Source: Rhodanobacter denitrificans
GTDB taxonomy: Bacteria; Pseudomonadota; Gammaproteobacteria; Xanthomonadales; Rhodanobacteraceae
Reading direction: 5' to 3'
NCBI RefSeq assembly: GCF_003335105.1
Contig: NZ_QFWQ01000003.1
Coordinates: 186,001 to 250,000 of the forward strand
Length of the DNA: 64,000 nucleotides
The position numbers were made by a program, and so were the translations under genes. Numbering within the stretch: the first letter of the stretch is position 1; every line of letters starts with the position of its first letter. Under the pieces are notes generated by a model. The model saw nothing but the letters and a program-made list of their open reading frames with translations, did no database searches and was not told the DNA's origin. This document shows, piece by piece, positions 27,143 to 36,169 of the stretch.

Positions 27143-30100
27143 ATGCAAAAGAAACCGATCTTCTTCGACCCCACCGGCCGACGCGCCATCCATGTCTCGC
27201 GGGTGGCGCTGCTCGCCGGCGTGCTCAGCACGCTGCTCGCGGCTGCCTGCGCGATCAGCCTGTTCGTCTGGCCGAGCATGACGGGGCTGCATATCGGCGA
27301 ACACAACCGCACCCGGCATGCGCTGGCCAACGTGAAGGCGGCCGATCCGGAGCTGCTGAAGCCGGCGGCGAAACTGGCCGCCGAAGTGCGCGCCCGGCAG
27401 AAGCTGCTGCACCCGCCGCGCACGCACGCCGGCAAGGCCGCTTCCGCGCATGCGCCGCCGCCGTCGCTGGACAAGCCGGCCGGCCGGCCGCTGGCGATCG
27501 GCTTCTACGTCAACTGGGACGACAGCAGCTACGCCTCGCTGAAGCGCACGCTGCCCACGCTGGACTGGGTGATCCCCACCTGGATGAGCGTCAGCGGCCC
27601 CGACATGGCGCTGCACACCAGCGTCGACGCCAAGGCGCTGAACCTGATCCGCTCGAAGAAGCCGTCCACGCCGATTCTGCCGTTGCTGCAGAACGCGGCG
27701 AACACGCAGTGGGACGGTCCCGGCCTGGCACGCATGCTGGCCAATCCCGCGTTGCGCCAGGCGCGCATCGCGCAGATCGTCGAGTTCCTTGCCGCCAACC
27801 GCTTCCAGGGCGTGACGGTCGACTTCGAGGAAGTGCCTACCGAGGCCCAGCCGGATTTCAAGGCGTTCCTGTCCGAGCTCAGCGATGCATTCAGCCCGCA
27901 TGGCTGGGGCATCGTGCTCTCGGTGCCGTTCGATGAAGCCGGCTGGGACTACACCGGCTATGCCGCCATCGTCGACTTCGAGCTGCTGATGGCCTATGAC
28001 CAGCACTGGGCCGGCAAGGATGCCGGCAGCATCGCCGGCGCCGACTGGTTCGAGCAGAAGCTGGACGAGCGCATGAAGGAGCTCGACCCCGACCATACCA
28101 TCATCGCAATCGGCAACTACGGCTACGACTGGTCGCACGGCAAGAACGCCGAAACGCTGACCTTCCAGGATGCGATGGATCGCGCCTCCGATGCGCAGGC
28201 CGACGTCACGTTCGACCCGGACACGCTGAACCCGCATTTCTCCTACAGCGAGGACGACGGCAGCGCGCACCAGGTCTGGTTCCTCGACGGCGTCACCGCC
28301 TACAACCAGATCCATGTCGCCGACGACTACAAGCCCTACGGCTACGCGCTGTGGCGTCTGGGCTCGGAGGATCCTTCAGTATGGTCGGTGCTGGGCCGCC
28401 CCTACGGAGCCGCGGCACCGCCGGAGCTGCGCACGATCGGCCAGGGCGAGGACATCGACATCGAGGGCCAGGGCGAGGTGCTGGAAATCGCCTCGGAGCC
28501 CTCCCCGGGCGCACGCACCCTCGAGCTGGACAAGGACGACGGCAGCGTCGTCGACGAGAGCTACACCGCCCTGCCCAGTTCCTACGTGATCCAGCGCGCC
28601 GGCACCCTGCCGCACAAGATCGCGCTGACCTTCGACGACGGCCCCGATCCGGAATGGACGCCGCAGATCCTCGACATCCTCAAGGCCAAGCAGGTGCCGG
28701 CGACGTTCTTCATCATCGGCGCGAACGCCGAGATGTCGCCGAAACTGGTGCAGCGCGAGGTCGCCGAAGGCCACGACGTCGGCAACCACACCTTCACCCA
28801 TCCCAATCTCGGCGACAGCCCGCCCGGTATCGTGTCGCTGGAACTCAACGCCACCCAGCGCCTGTTCGAGGCGCTCACCGGCCACTCGATGCGGCTGTTC
28901 CGTGCGCCCTATTTCGGCGACGCCGAACCGACCACCGCCGACGAGCTGGTGCCGATCGGCATCGCGCAGAAGATGGGCTACATCTCGGTCGGCCTGCATG
29001 TCGACTCGGAAGACTGGCAACGGCCCGGCGCGGACAAGATCGTCGACAACGTGCTGACCCAGGTCGCCGCCAGCAACCCGGAGCGCACCGGCCAGGTGGT
29101 GCTGCTGCACGACGCCGGCGGCGAACGCTCGCAGACGATAGCGGCGCTGCCGCGCATCATCGACGGCCTGCGCGCCAGGGGCTATGAGTTCGTCACCGTG
29201 TCGACGCTGGCCGGGCTCACCCGCGAGCAGACCATGCCGCCGCTGCCGCCGGGTTCGCTGTCGCGCTGGGCCGATCGCTCGGTGTTCCTCGCGCTGGGCT
29301 GGCTCGGTCACCTGATCCGCTGGCTGCTGACCGTCGCCATCACGCTGGGCGTGGCCCGGCTGCTGCTGCTCGGCGGCCTCGCCCTGTTCAACCGGGCGCA
29401 GGAGCGTCGGCGCGCGAAGCCGGCGCTGCCGGACGATCCGCCGCTGGTCTCGGTGCTGATTCCCGCCTACAACGAGGAAAAGGTGATCGTCAGCTCGATC
29501 CGCCGCATCCTCAAGAGCCGCTATGCCAACCTCGAGGTGATCGTGGTCGACGACGGCTCCACCGACGCCACCTCGGCGGTGGTGCGCGAGCACTACGCCA
29601 GCGAGCCGCGCGTGCGGCTGATCAGCATCCCCAACGGCGGCAAGGCGCACGCCGTCAACACCGCCCTGCGCGAATCGAAGGGCGCGGTGGTGGTGGCGCT
29701 GGACGCCGACACCCAGTTCGAGCCGCACACCATCTCCCACCTGGTGCGCTGGTTCGCCGATCCGAAGGTCGGCGCCGTCGCCGGCAACGCCAAGGTCGGC
29801 AACCGGATCAACCTGATCACCCTGTGGCAGGCACTGGAATACGTCACCGCGCAGAACCTGGAACGCCGCGCGCTGGCCGCGCTGGGCGCGATCACCGTGG
29901 TGCCGGGCGCGGTCGGCGCCTGGCGGCGCGAGGCACTGGAACGGCTCGGCGGCTTCCCCGCCGACACGCTGGCGGAGGACCAGGACCTCACCATCGCCGT
30001 GCAGAAGGCCGGCTACCACACCCTGTTCGACGCCGAGGCGATCGCCTGGACCGAAGCGCCCGACACGTTCCGCGGCCTCGCCCGGCAGCGTTTCCGCTGG

Positions 30101-30568
30101 GCCTACGGCACCTTGCAGTGCCTGTGGAAGCACCGCGACGCCACCTTCAACCCGCGCTACGGCGCGCTGGGCACGGTGGCGCTGCCGCAGGTGTGGCTGT
30201 TCCAGATCCTGTTCTCGGTGGTGTCGCCGCTGGTCGACCTGGTGCTGGTGTGGCAGATCGTCAGCACCGGCATGGACTACCTTCAGCACCGCAACCAGTT
30301 CGACGACACCAACCTGCTGCGGATGCTGGTCTTCTACGCCGCTTTCATGGCGGTCGACCTCGGCGCCTCGGCGCTCGCCTTCGCGATGGAGAAGAAGGAG
30401 CGCTGGAGCCTGCTGTGGTGGCTGGTGCTGCAGCGCTTCGGCTACCGCCAGCTGATGTACTACGTGGTGGTGCGTTCAGTCTGGACCGCCATCCGCGGCC
30501 CGTCCGTGGGCTGGGGCAAGCAGGAGCGCAAGGCGACGGTGAACGCCAGCGAGGAATTGAAGTCGTGA
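27143..30568 (+). CDS. Trifunctional polysaccharide protein: GH18-like + NodB deacetylase + GT2 synthase
   Basis: One 1141-residue inner-membrane polypeptide. Residues 20-44 form a signal anchor. Residues 115-420 form a GH18-like barrel with the catalytic stretch GVTVDFEE (223-230, the acid Glu retained) and LMAYDQHW. Residues 490-690 form a NodB polysaccharide deacetylase with TFDDGP (496-501), metal ligands H549 and H553 in GNHTFTHPN, and LLHDAGG. After a helix (712-750) comes a family 2 processive glycosyltransferase with DDGS (803-806), DAD (854-856), EDQD (945-948) and Q982-R-F-R-W986, then several C-terminal helices. The order fits synthesis inside, with trimming and deacetylation outside. 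ATG 27143 precedes the anchor. Product polymer unknown; PNAG-like or chitin-like is inferred. Confidence 0.88.
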   Translation: MQKKPIFFDPTGRRAIHVSRVALLAGVLSTLLAAACAISLFVWPSMTGLHIGEHNRTRHALANVKAADPELLKPAAKLAAEVRARQKLLHPPRTHAGKAASAHAPPPSLDKPAGRPLAIGFYVNWDDSSYASLKRTLPTLDWVIPTWMSVSGPDMALHTSVDAKALNLIRSKKPSTPILPLLQNAANTQWDGPGLARMLANPALRQARIAQIVEFLAANRFQGVTVDFEEVPTEAQPDFKAFLSELSDAFSPHGWGIVLSVPFDEAGWDYTGYAAIVDFELLMAYDQHWAGKDAGSIAGADWFEQKLDERMKELDPDHTIIAIGNYGYDWSHGKNAETLTFQDAMDRASDAQADVTFDPDTLNPHFSYSEDDGSAHQVWFLDGVTAYNQIHVADDYKPYGYALWRLGSEDPSVWSVLGRPYGAAAPPELRTIGQGEDIDIEGQGEVLEIASEPSPGARTLELDKDDGSVVDESYTALPSSYVIQRAGTLPHKIALTFDDGPDPEWTPQILDILKAKQVPATFFIIGANAEMSPKLVQREVAEGHDVGNHTFTHPNLGDSPPGIVSLELNATQRLFEALTGHSMRLFRAPYFGDAEPTTADELVPIGIAQKMGYISVGLHVDSEDWQRPGADKIVDNVLTQVAASNPERTGQVVLLHDAGGERSQTIAALPRIIDGLRARGYEFVTVSTLAGLTREQTMPPLPPGSLSRWADRSVFLALGWLGHLIRWLLTVAITLGVARLLLLGGLALFNRAQERRRAKPALPDDPPLVSVLIPAYNEEKVIVSSIRRILKSRYANLEVIVVDDGSTDATSAVVREHYASEPRVRLISIPNGGKAHAVNTALRESKGAVVVALDADTQFEPHTISHLVRWFADPKVGAVAGNAKVGNRINLITLWQALEYVTAQNLERRALAALGAITVVPGAVGAWRREALERLGGFPADTLAEDQDLTIAVQKAGYHTLFDAEAIAWTEAPDTFRGLARQRFRWAYGTLQCLWKHRDATFNPRYGALGTVALPQVWLFQILFSVVSPLVDLVLVWQIVSTGMDYLQHRNQFDDTNLLRMLVFYAAFMAVDLGASALAFAMEKKERWSLLWWLVLQRFGYRQLMYYVVVRSVWTAIRGPSVGWGKQERKATVNASEELKS

Positions 30569-30584
30569 GCGGCGACTGCGGATC

Positions 30585-31481
30585 CTAGTTCGCCAGCGGC
30601 TCGGTCAGCGTGGGCCGCTGCACGCTCAACGCGGTACCCGCCGCCGCCACGATGATCGCCCCGATGGCCAGCCACTGCAGCAGGCTGAGCCGCTCGCCCA
30701 GCAACGCCACGCCAGCCACCGCCGCGACGGCCGGCTCCAGGCTCAGCAAGGTGCTGAACGTGCGCGCAGGCAACCGGGTCAGCGCGACCATTTCCAGCGA
30801 ATACGGCAACGCGGAGCTGAGCACCGCCACGCCCAATGCATACGGCAACAGCGCCGGCGACAACAGCGCGCTGCCGGCATGCGCGACGCCGAACGGGATC
30901 GCCAGCAAGGCGCCGATCGAGGTGCCCAGCGTCACTGCATCCGCGCCGTGGGCTGCCCCCGCCTTCTTCCCCAGCACGATGTACAGCGCCCAGCCCACGC
31001 CAGCGGCCAGTGCGTACACCACGCCCACCGGATCGAGCGTCTGCACCTGCCCGCGCAGCGGCAGCAACAGGGCCAACCCGGCCACCACCAGCGCGATCCA
31101 GGCGAAGTCGAGCAAGCGGCGCGAACCAAACAGCGCCAGCGCCAGCGGCCCGGTGAATTCCAGCGCCACCGCGATGCCCAGCGGGATCGTGCGCAGCGAC
31201 ATGTAGAACACCAGGTTCATCGCCCCCATGGAGAGGCCATATCCCCATAACGCGCTCCAGTCGCGCCGGGTGCCAGACCGGCGCCACGGCCGCCGCCACA
31301 GCAGCAGGATCAGCGCGCTGAGCCCCAGCCGATAGGCCGTGGCTCCCTGAGCGCCGACCTGCGGGAACAGGTGCTTGGCCAGCGACGCGCCGCACTGGTA
31401 CGAGACCATGCTGATCAACAGCATGCCGATCGCCAGCGCGAGCGGAGCAACGGCGGAGCGTGGTGACATGAGTGCGGCCAT
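30585..31481 (-). CDS. EamA/RhtA-type drug/metabolite exporter
   Basis: The 298-residue protein has ten hydrophobic helices arranged as two EamA repeats (IGMLLISMVSYQCGASLAKH near the start; VYALAAGVGWALYIVLGKKAG opens the second). It matches RhtA-like exporters of threonine, homoserine and other amino acids, including YRLGLSALILL, IPLGIAVALEFTGPLALAL and LPYSLEMVALTRLPARTFS. ATG 31481 gives the family length; longer in-frame starts add a low-complexity extension. It converges with the fusion gene and is divergent from the secreted PHP-type gene. Confidence 0.88.
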   Translation of the reverse strand: MAALMSPRSAVAPLALAIGMLLISMVSYQCGASLAKHLFPQVGAQGATAYRLGLSALILLLWRRPWRRSGTRRDWSALWGYGLSMGAMNLVFYMSLRTIPLGIAVALEFTGPLALALFGSRRLLDFAWIALVVAGLALLLPLRGQVQTLDPVGVVYALAAGVGWALYIVLGKKAGAAHGADAVTLGTSIGALLAIPFGVAHAGSALLSPALLPYALGVAVLSSALPYSLEMVALTRLPARTFSTLLSLEPAVAAVAGVALLGERLSLLQWLAIGAIIVAAAGTALSVQRPTLTEPLAN

Positions 31482-31822
31482 GGCGGGAGACCCTGCCATG
31501 ATGCGCGAAGACTCCGGCGCAGCCCACCATGCCGGCCCTCCCGCCGCCGCCATTGCTGACAGCGCCTGACAGCAATGCGCGGCGCCTGCCGCGGGCGACG
31601 CGCGGATACCGCCGGCCACGCGCTCATCCGCATGATTGCTGCGCCCTGCGACCCATGGCCTCTGCGCAGAAACATCCGATCCCGTCACGGCAATTTTGAG
31701 CAGTCGGTCAAGGCTGTCGCGACGACGGTCCTACTCCTGTCATCTTGCGCTGGGATAAAAGGCGGGTCGCGCAAGAGGCCGGGGGGCTTTGCTCGACCCA
31801 CTCAACCAGGGAACCCAACCAA

Positions 31823-34558
31823 ATGAATTGGAAAACCAGGATCGCTGGCGGCTTGCTGCTGGCCTGCTCAATCGTTGCCGCTCCGGCATTCGCCGGCAGC
31901 CTGCCCGACCATGAAGAGTTCGAAGCCACGCTGCAGGTGCCGTTCCGCAGCACCGGGGTGCGTCCCGTGACGATGCACTTCTCCTATCCCGGCGCGATGC
32001 CGGGGACCCAGGTGGCATGGGAAGTCGCCGTGCTCGGCCACGACGGCGGCGAGCTGCGTACATGGCAGGGGCACAGCGCGCTCGGCACCGGCAGCACGCG
32101 GGCCCAGGTCCCGTGGGATGGGCTGGATCGCCAGGGCCACGCCGTGCCCGCTGGCTATGTGACGGTACGGCTGCGCGCCGTGGCACTGGATGGTGCCACG
32201 GTGGCGCGCATCGGCAACGGCCTGCCCGGCCAGGCGCTGACGCTGGCGCAACAGCGGGCACCGGAGCTGGTCGAGGAACAACGCTACGATGTGCTGGTGG
32301 GTGCGGTCGCCGCACCTGCCATGCCGCACTTCCAGGCCCTGCGCCGGCACGCCGTCACCACCACGGCGCTGTCGCCGATGTCGGCGACCACCACGGGTGG
32401 CCTGCCGTACACCATCTACTTCGGCAACCTGCACAGCCAGACCAACCACAGCGACGGTGGCGGCGTACTCTCCAGCTGCGTCGGCGCGCAGAACCCGCAG
32501 AGCGGCGCCTACGGTCCGTCGGATGCCTACCAGTACGCCATGAACGAGGGCCTGGACATCCTGATGACGTCCGAGCACAACCACATGTACGACGGTTCGA
32601 CCGGCACCAACACGTCGGCCAGTCCGACCACCGCGCACAACCTCTACCAGTCGGGCCTGCAGGCGGCCAGCGCGTTCAACGCCGCGCATGCGAACTTCCT
32701 GGCGATCTACGGCCTGGAATGGGGCGTGATCAGCAACGGCGGCCACCTCAACATCCTCAACACGCCCAGTCTGCTGGAGTGGGAGTACAACAGCTCCAAT
32801 CAGCTGATCGGCGACGTGTTCACCGCCAAGAGCGACTACGGCTCGCTGTACACGCTGATGAAGGCGAACGGCTGGGTGGGTCAGTTCAACCATCCCGCCA
32901 CCACCGGCCAGTTCAACGTGGGCGGCACCGACCTGGCCTACACGGCCGACGGCGACCAGGTGATGGCGCTGGCCGAAGTGCTCAACAGCTCGGCGTTCTC
33001 CAGCAACACCACCGAGACCGAGACCAGCCGCACCAGCTACGAGGCCGCCTACAACATCCTGCTCGAGCGCGGTTACCACGTGGCGCCCAGCTCCGACCAG
33101 GACAACCACTGCGCCAACTGGGGCGCAAGCTACACCAACCGCACCGGCGTGCTGATCCCCAACGGCACCGCGCTGAGCCTCAACGCCTTCCTCGATGCGG
33201 TGCGTGCGCGCCACGTGTTCGCCACCGAGGACAAGACCGGCCAGATCGTGCTGACGGCGAACGGGCACATCATGGGCGACCGCTTCAGCAACAGCGGCCC
33301 GCTGACGCTGACCGTCAACTACGCCAGCAGCGCCGGCCACGCCGCGCAGCGCGTGCAGGTGTTCGAAGGCGTGCCGGGCAGCAACGGCACCATCGGCAAC
33401 ACGTCCAGCACGGCGACCACCACCATCACGCCGGCCAATGGCGATCACTTCTACTACGCCAAGATCACCCAGGAAGACGGCAAGCAGCTCTGGTCCGCGC
33501 CGGTATGGGTCACCCAGGGCACGGGCGGCGGCGACACCACGCCGCCGACGGTGAGCGCGTCCGAGAGCGGCAGCTCGGGCACCATCACGCTGTCCGCCAA
33601 CGCCACGGACAATGTGGGTGTGACCAGGGTGGAGTTCTACATCGACAACACGCTGGTGGCTACCGATACGGCCACGCCGTACCAGGCCACGGTCGATTCC
33701 ACCACGCTGACCAACGGCAGCCACAACCTGGTGGCGAAGGCCTATGACGCGGCTGGCAACGTGGGCACCAGCAGTGCGGTGAGCTTCAGCGTTTCCAACA
33801 GCACCGGCGTCGACACCACGCCGCCCACGGTGAGTGCGTCCGAGAGCGGCAGCTCGGGCACCATCACGCTGTCGGCCAATGCCACGGACAACGTGGCCGT
33901 GACCAAGGTGGAGTTCTACGTCGACAACGCACTGGTGGGGACCGATACGGCCACGCCGTACCAGATGACGCTCGACTCCACCACGCTGGCCAACGGCAGC
34001 CACAACCTGGTGGCGAAGGCCTATGACGCGGCCAACAACGTGGGCACCAGCAGTGCGGTGAGCTTCAGCGTGTCCAACAGCACGGGCGGCACGGGCACGC
34101 AGCTGGTGCAGAACAACAGCTTCGAGAACGGCACCACGCCGTGGACGCAGACCTCCGGCGTGATCAACAACACCGCCAGCGAACCGGCCCGCACCGGCAG
34201 CTACAAGGCCTGGCTGGATGGCTATGGCACCACGCACACCGACTACGTGCGCCAGAGCATCACCATCCCGGCCACGGCCACCAAGGCCACGCTGGACTTC
34301 TTCATGCACGTCGACACCGCCGAGACCACGACCAGCACGGCCTACGACAAGCTCAGCGCGCAGGTGATCACCTCCGCCGGCAAGTACGTGACGCTGGCGA
34401 CCTGGTCGAACCTCGACGCGGCCAGCGGCTACGTCGAGCACGCCGTGGATCTGTCGCCCTATATCGGCCAGACCATCCAGATCAACTTCTACGGCGTCGA
34501 GGATGCGTCCAACCAGACCTCGTTCGTGATCGACGACGTCAGCGTGATGGTGCAGTAA
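31823..34558 (+). CDS. Secreted PHP/CehA-type metal-dependent protein with Ig-like repeats
   Basis: The 911-residue protein has a Sec signal peptide (cleavage after PAFA, about residue 24). Residues 55-130 resemble a FlgD-type Ig fold (WDGLDRQGHAVPAGYV). Residues 195-480 form a PHP-like domain of the DUF3604/CehA-McbA type, with metal-ligand candidates H204, H209 and D211 in GNLHSQTNHSDG, E251-H252-N-H254, GLEWG, GGHLN, FNHP and DQDNH. Two Ig-like repeats lie at 571-663 and 664-755. A jelly-roll carbohydrate-binding-like domain (NNSFENGTTPW to VIDDVSV) spans 760-911. It is likely exported to hydrolyse a phosphate or ester linkage; the substrate is unknown. AGGGA lies ahead of ATG 31823. Confidence 0.82.
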   Translation: MNWKTRIAGGLLLACSIVAAPAFAGSLPDHEEFEATLQVPFRSTGVRPVTMHFSYPGAMPGTQVAWEVAVLGHDGGELRTWQGHSALGTGSTRAQVPWDGLDRQGHAVPAGYVTVRLRAVALDGATVARIGNGLPGQALTLAQQRAPELVEEQRYDVLVGAVAAPAMPHFQALRRHAVTTTALSPMSATTTGGLPYTIYFGNLHSQTNHSDGGGVLSSCVGAQNPQSGAYGPSDAYQYAMNEGLDILMTSEHNHMYDGSTGTNTSASPTTAHNLYQSGLQAASAFNAAHANFLAIYGLEWGVISNGGHLNILNTPSLLEWEYNSSNQLIGDVFTAKSDYGSLYTLMKANGWVGQFNHPATTGQFNVGGTDLAYTADGDQVMALAEVLNSSAFSSNTTETETSRTSYEAAYNILLERGYHVAPSSDQDNHCANWGASYTNRTGVLIPNGTALSLNAFLDAVRARHVFATEDKTGQIVLTANGHIMGDRFSNSGPLTLTVNYASSAGHAAQRVQVFEGVPGSNGTIGNTSSTATTTITPANGDHFYYAKITQEDGKQLWSAPVWVTQGTGGGDTTPPTVSASESGSSGTITLSANATDNVGVTRVEFYIDNTLVATDTATPYQATVDSTTLTNGSHNLVAKAYDAAGNVGTSSAVSFSVSNSTGVDTTPPTVSASESGSSGTITLSANATDNVAVTKVEFYVDNALVGTDTATPYQMTLDSTTLANGSHNLVAKAYDAANNVGTSSAVSFSVSNSTGGTGTQLVQNNSFENGTTPWTQTSGVINNTASEPARTGSYKAWLDGYGTTHTDYVRQSITIPATATKATLDFFMHVDTAETTTSTAYDKLSAQVITSAGKYVTLATWSNLDAASGYVEHAVDLSPYIGQTIQINFYGVEDASNQTSFVIDDVSVMVQ
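33533..34090 (+). repeat. Two near-identical 279-bp in-frame Ig-like repeats
   Basis: Units 33533-33811 and 33812-34090 each encode 93 residues starting DTTPPTVSASESGSSG and ending SFSVSNSTG. They differ at only a few codons (for example NVGVTRVEFYIDN versus NVAVTKVEFYVDN). Such close nucleotide identity suggests a recent duplication or continuing gene conversion. It would allow unit number to change by recombination without breaking the frame. Confidence 0.9.
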
Positions 34559-34563
34559 GCGGG

Positions 34564-34593
34564 AGGCGGGAGTCCGGCGACGGACTCCCGCCT
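34564..34593 (+). terminator. Hairpin terminator after the secreted PHP-type gene
   Basis: A perfect 13-bp stem (AGGCGGGAGTCCG and its complement) with a GCGA loop begins 6 bp after the stop at 34558. It separates this gene from the convergent DUF1456 gene. A T tract is lacking, so it could serve both strands weakly. Confidence 0.6.
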
Positions 34594-34647
34594 CGATCAA
34601 ACATTCACCGGGCGCAACGCGGTGACGGCGGACGCGCACGAAACGGC

Positions 34648-35121
34648 TCAGCCGTTGCCGCGCATCCGCATCGTCAGCCCCTTCAGGAAGTTGCGCAGCA
34701 ACTGGTCGCCGCACAGCTTGAAATTCTTGTGCTCGGGCTGGCGGAACAGCGCGCTGAGTTCCGGCTTGGAGACCGGGAAACCGGCGCTTTCGAGGATCTC
34801 GTGCATGTCCACGTCCTTCAACTCGAACGCCACGCGCAGCTTTTTCAGCACCACGTTGTTGGTGACGCGCTTCTCCGGCGGGCGCGGCGGCCGGCTCTCG
34901 TCCTTGCCGCGGCGATGGAACACCAGGCCGTCGAGGAACAGCGCCAGCACCTTGTTGCTGCATTCCGCGTAACCGGGCTCGTCGTCCTTCTTCAGGAACG
35001 CCTGCACGTCTTCCTTGCCGATCGGAGCGGCCGCATCCGCGAGGTGGATGATCTCCACCACCCTGCCGTCGCTGAGGTCGAGCATGTAGCGGATGGCGCG
35101 CAATACGTCGTTGTTGATCAT
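34648..35121 (-). CDS. DUF1456 (YehS) family protein
   Basis: The 157-residue cytosolic protein contains two copies of the DUF1456 helical repeat. The first starts MINNDVLRAIRYMLDLSDGRVVEI and the second starts RVTNNVVLKKLRVAFELKDVDM. Each repeat ends in a C-x-x-x-hydrophobic, LRNFLKGL/ALFLDGL-like motif. The family's function is not established. It is convergent with the secreted PHP-type gene across a hairpin. Confidence 0.9.
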   Translation of the reverse strand: MINNDVLRAIRYMLDLSDGRVVEIIHLADAAAPIGKEDVQAFLKKDDEPGYAECSNKVLALFLDGLVFHRRGKDESRPPRPPEKRVTNNVVLKKLRVAFELKDVDMHEILESAGFPVSKPELSALFRQPEHKNFKLCGDQLLRNFLKGLTMRMRGNG

Positions 35122-35426
35122 GGGGTCCGGTCGGTCCTGCGGGGGACGCCATGCTACCGCACCGGCCCCACGTACCCGGTGAAGCCGGTCCGCGCCGCGC
35201 CTACCGGTGCCCGGCGGTTTGCCTTAACCTCGCCACCCATGGATGCTGCGGCCGCCCCCGATACGATGCCGATGCCGGCCCGCGCGCGCCACAAGCCCGC
35301 CGCGGTCCAGACGCCGCATGCGCATCGGCGCAGCGCGCCGCGCCACTTCCTGCCGGGCGAATCCACGGACCGGAGGCATCCGCAACGGGAGCTGCCGCCG
35401 AAGCTGCGTTCGGAACGGCGCGAGCC

Positions 35427-36023
35427 ATGAGCGAAGCGTTGTCGACGCTGGCCCAACCCTGCCGCCACCTGGAAGAGATCAGGAAGAGCCGCTTCCTCGC
35501 GCAGGCCGCTCCGGTCGAATCCATCGAGCGCGCGCTGGCGTTCGTGCGCGAGGCTGGCGACCCCACCGCCACGCACAATTGCTGGGCCTACCGCATCGGC
35601 CAGGATTACCGCTTCAACGACGACGGCGAACCCGGCGGCACCGCCGGCCGGCCCATCCTGCAGGCGATCGAGGGACAGGCGATGGATCGCGTCGTGGTGC
35701 TGGTGACGCGCTGGTACGGTGGCATCAAGCTGGGCGCCGGCGGCCTGGTGCGTGCCTACGGCGGCACCGCGGCGGAATGCCTGCGCCGCGCTGGGCGCGT
35801 ACCGATCGTGGCGATGGCGCGGCTGGCCCTGCGCTGCGACTTCGCCGAGCTGGCGCTGTTCAAGGCGCGGCTGGCGGAGCTGGGTGCCGAGGTCGAGCAG
35901 GAGCGTTACGAGGCCGACGGCGTAGCACTGCAGCTGCAGCTGCCGCAGGATCGGGTGGCCGCCGCGCAGGCGCGCGTGCGCGACCTCAGCCGCGGGCGCA
36001 GCGAGGCGCGCCTGCTGGATTGA
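35427..36023 (+). CDS. yigZ: IMPACT/YigZ family protein
   Basis: The 198-residue protein has the UPF0029 N-terminal domain with KSRFLAQAAPVESIE, THNCWAYRIG, RFNDDGEPGGTAGRPIL and VVVLVTRWYGGIKLGAGGLVRAYGG. A C-terminal ferredoxin-like DUF1949 domain follows. Relatives include yeast Yih1/IMPACT, and bacterial YigZ is thought to bind nucleic acid or act on the ribosome. The role here is inferred from family only. An in-frame upstream extension exists, but MSEALSTLAQPCR is the natural start. Confidence 0.9.
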   Translation: MSEALSTLAQPCRHLEEIRKSRFLAQAAPVESIERALAFVREAGDPTATHNCWAYRIGQDYRFNDDGEPGGTAGRPILQAIEGQAMDRVVVLVTRWYGGIKLGAGGLVRAYGGTAAECLRRAGRVPIVAMARLALRCDFAELALFKARLAELGAEVEQERYEADGVALQLQLPQDRVAAAQARVRDLSRGRSEARLLD

Positions 36024-36169
36024 ATCCGCACCCGGCCGGCTGCCACGGAATCGCCCGAAGCCGGTCCCCAGCGAGACAGATTCCCCGCCCATACTCGCCG
36101 CCTCATCGGGCCGGCGGCGGCATCGGGCATGGAGCCCGATGCGGAGCATGCCGCCCCCAAGGGGATGCC

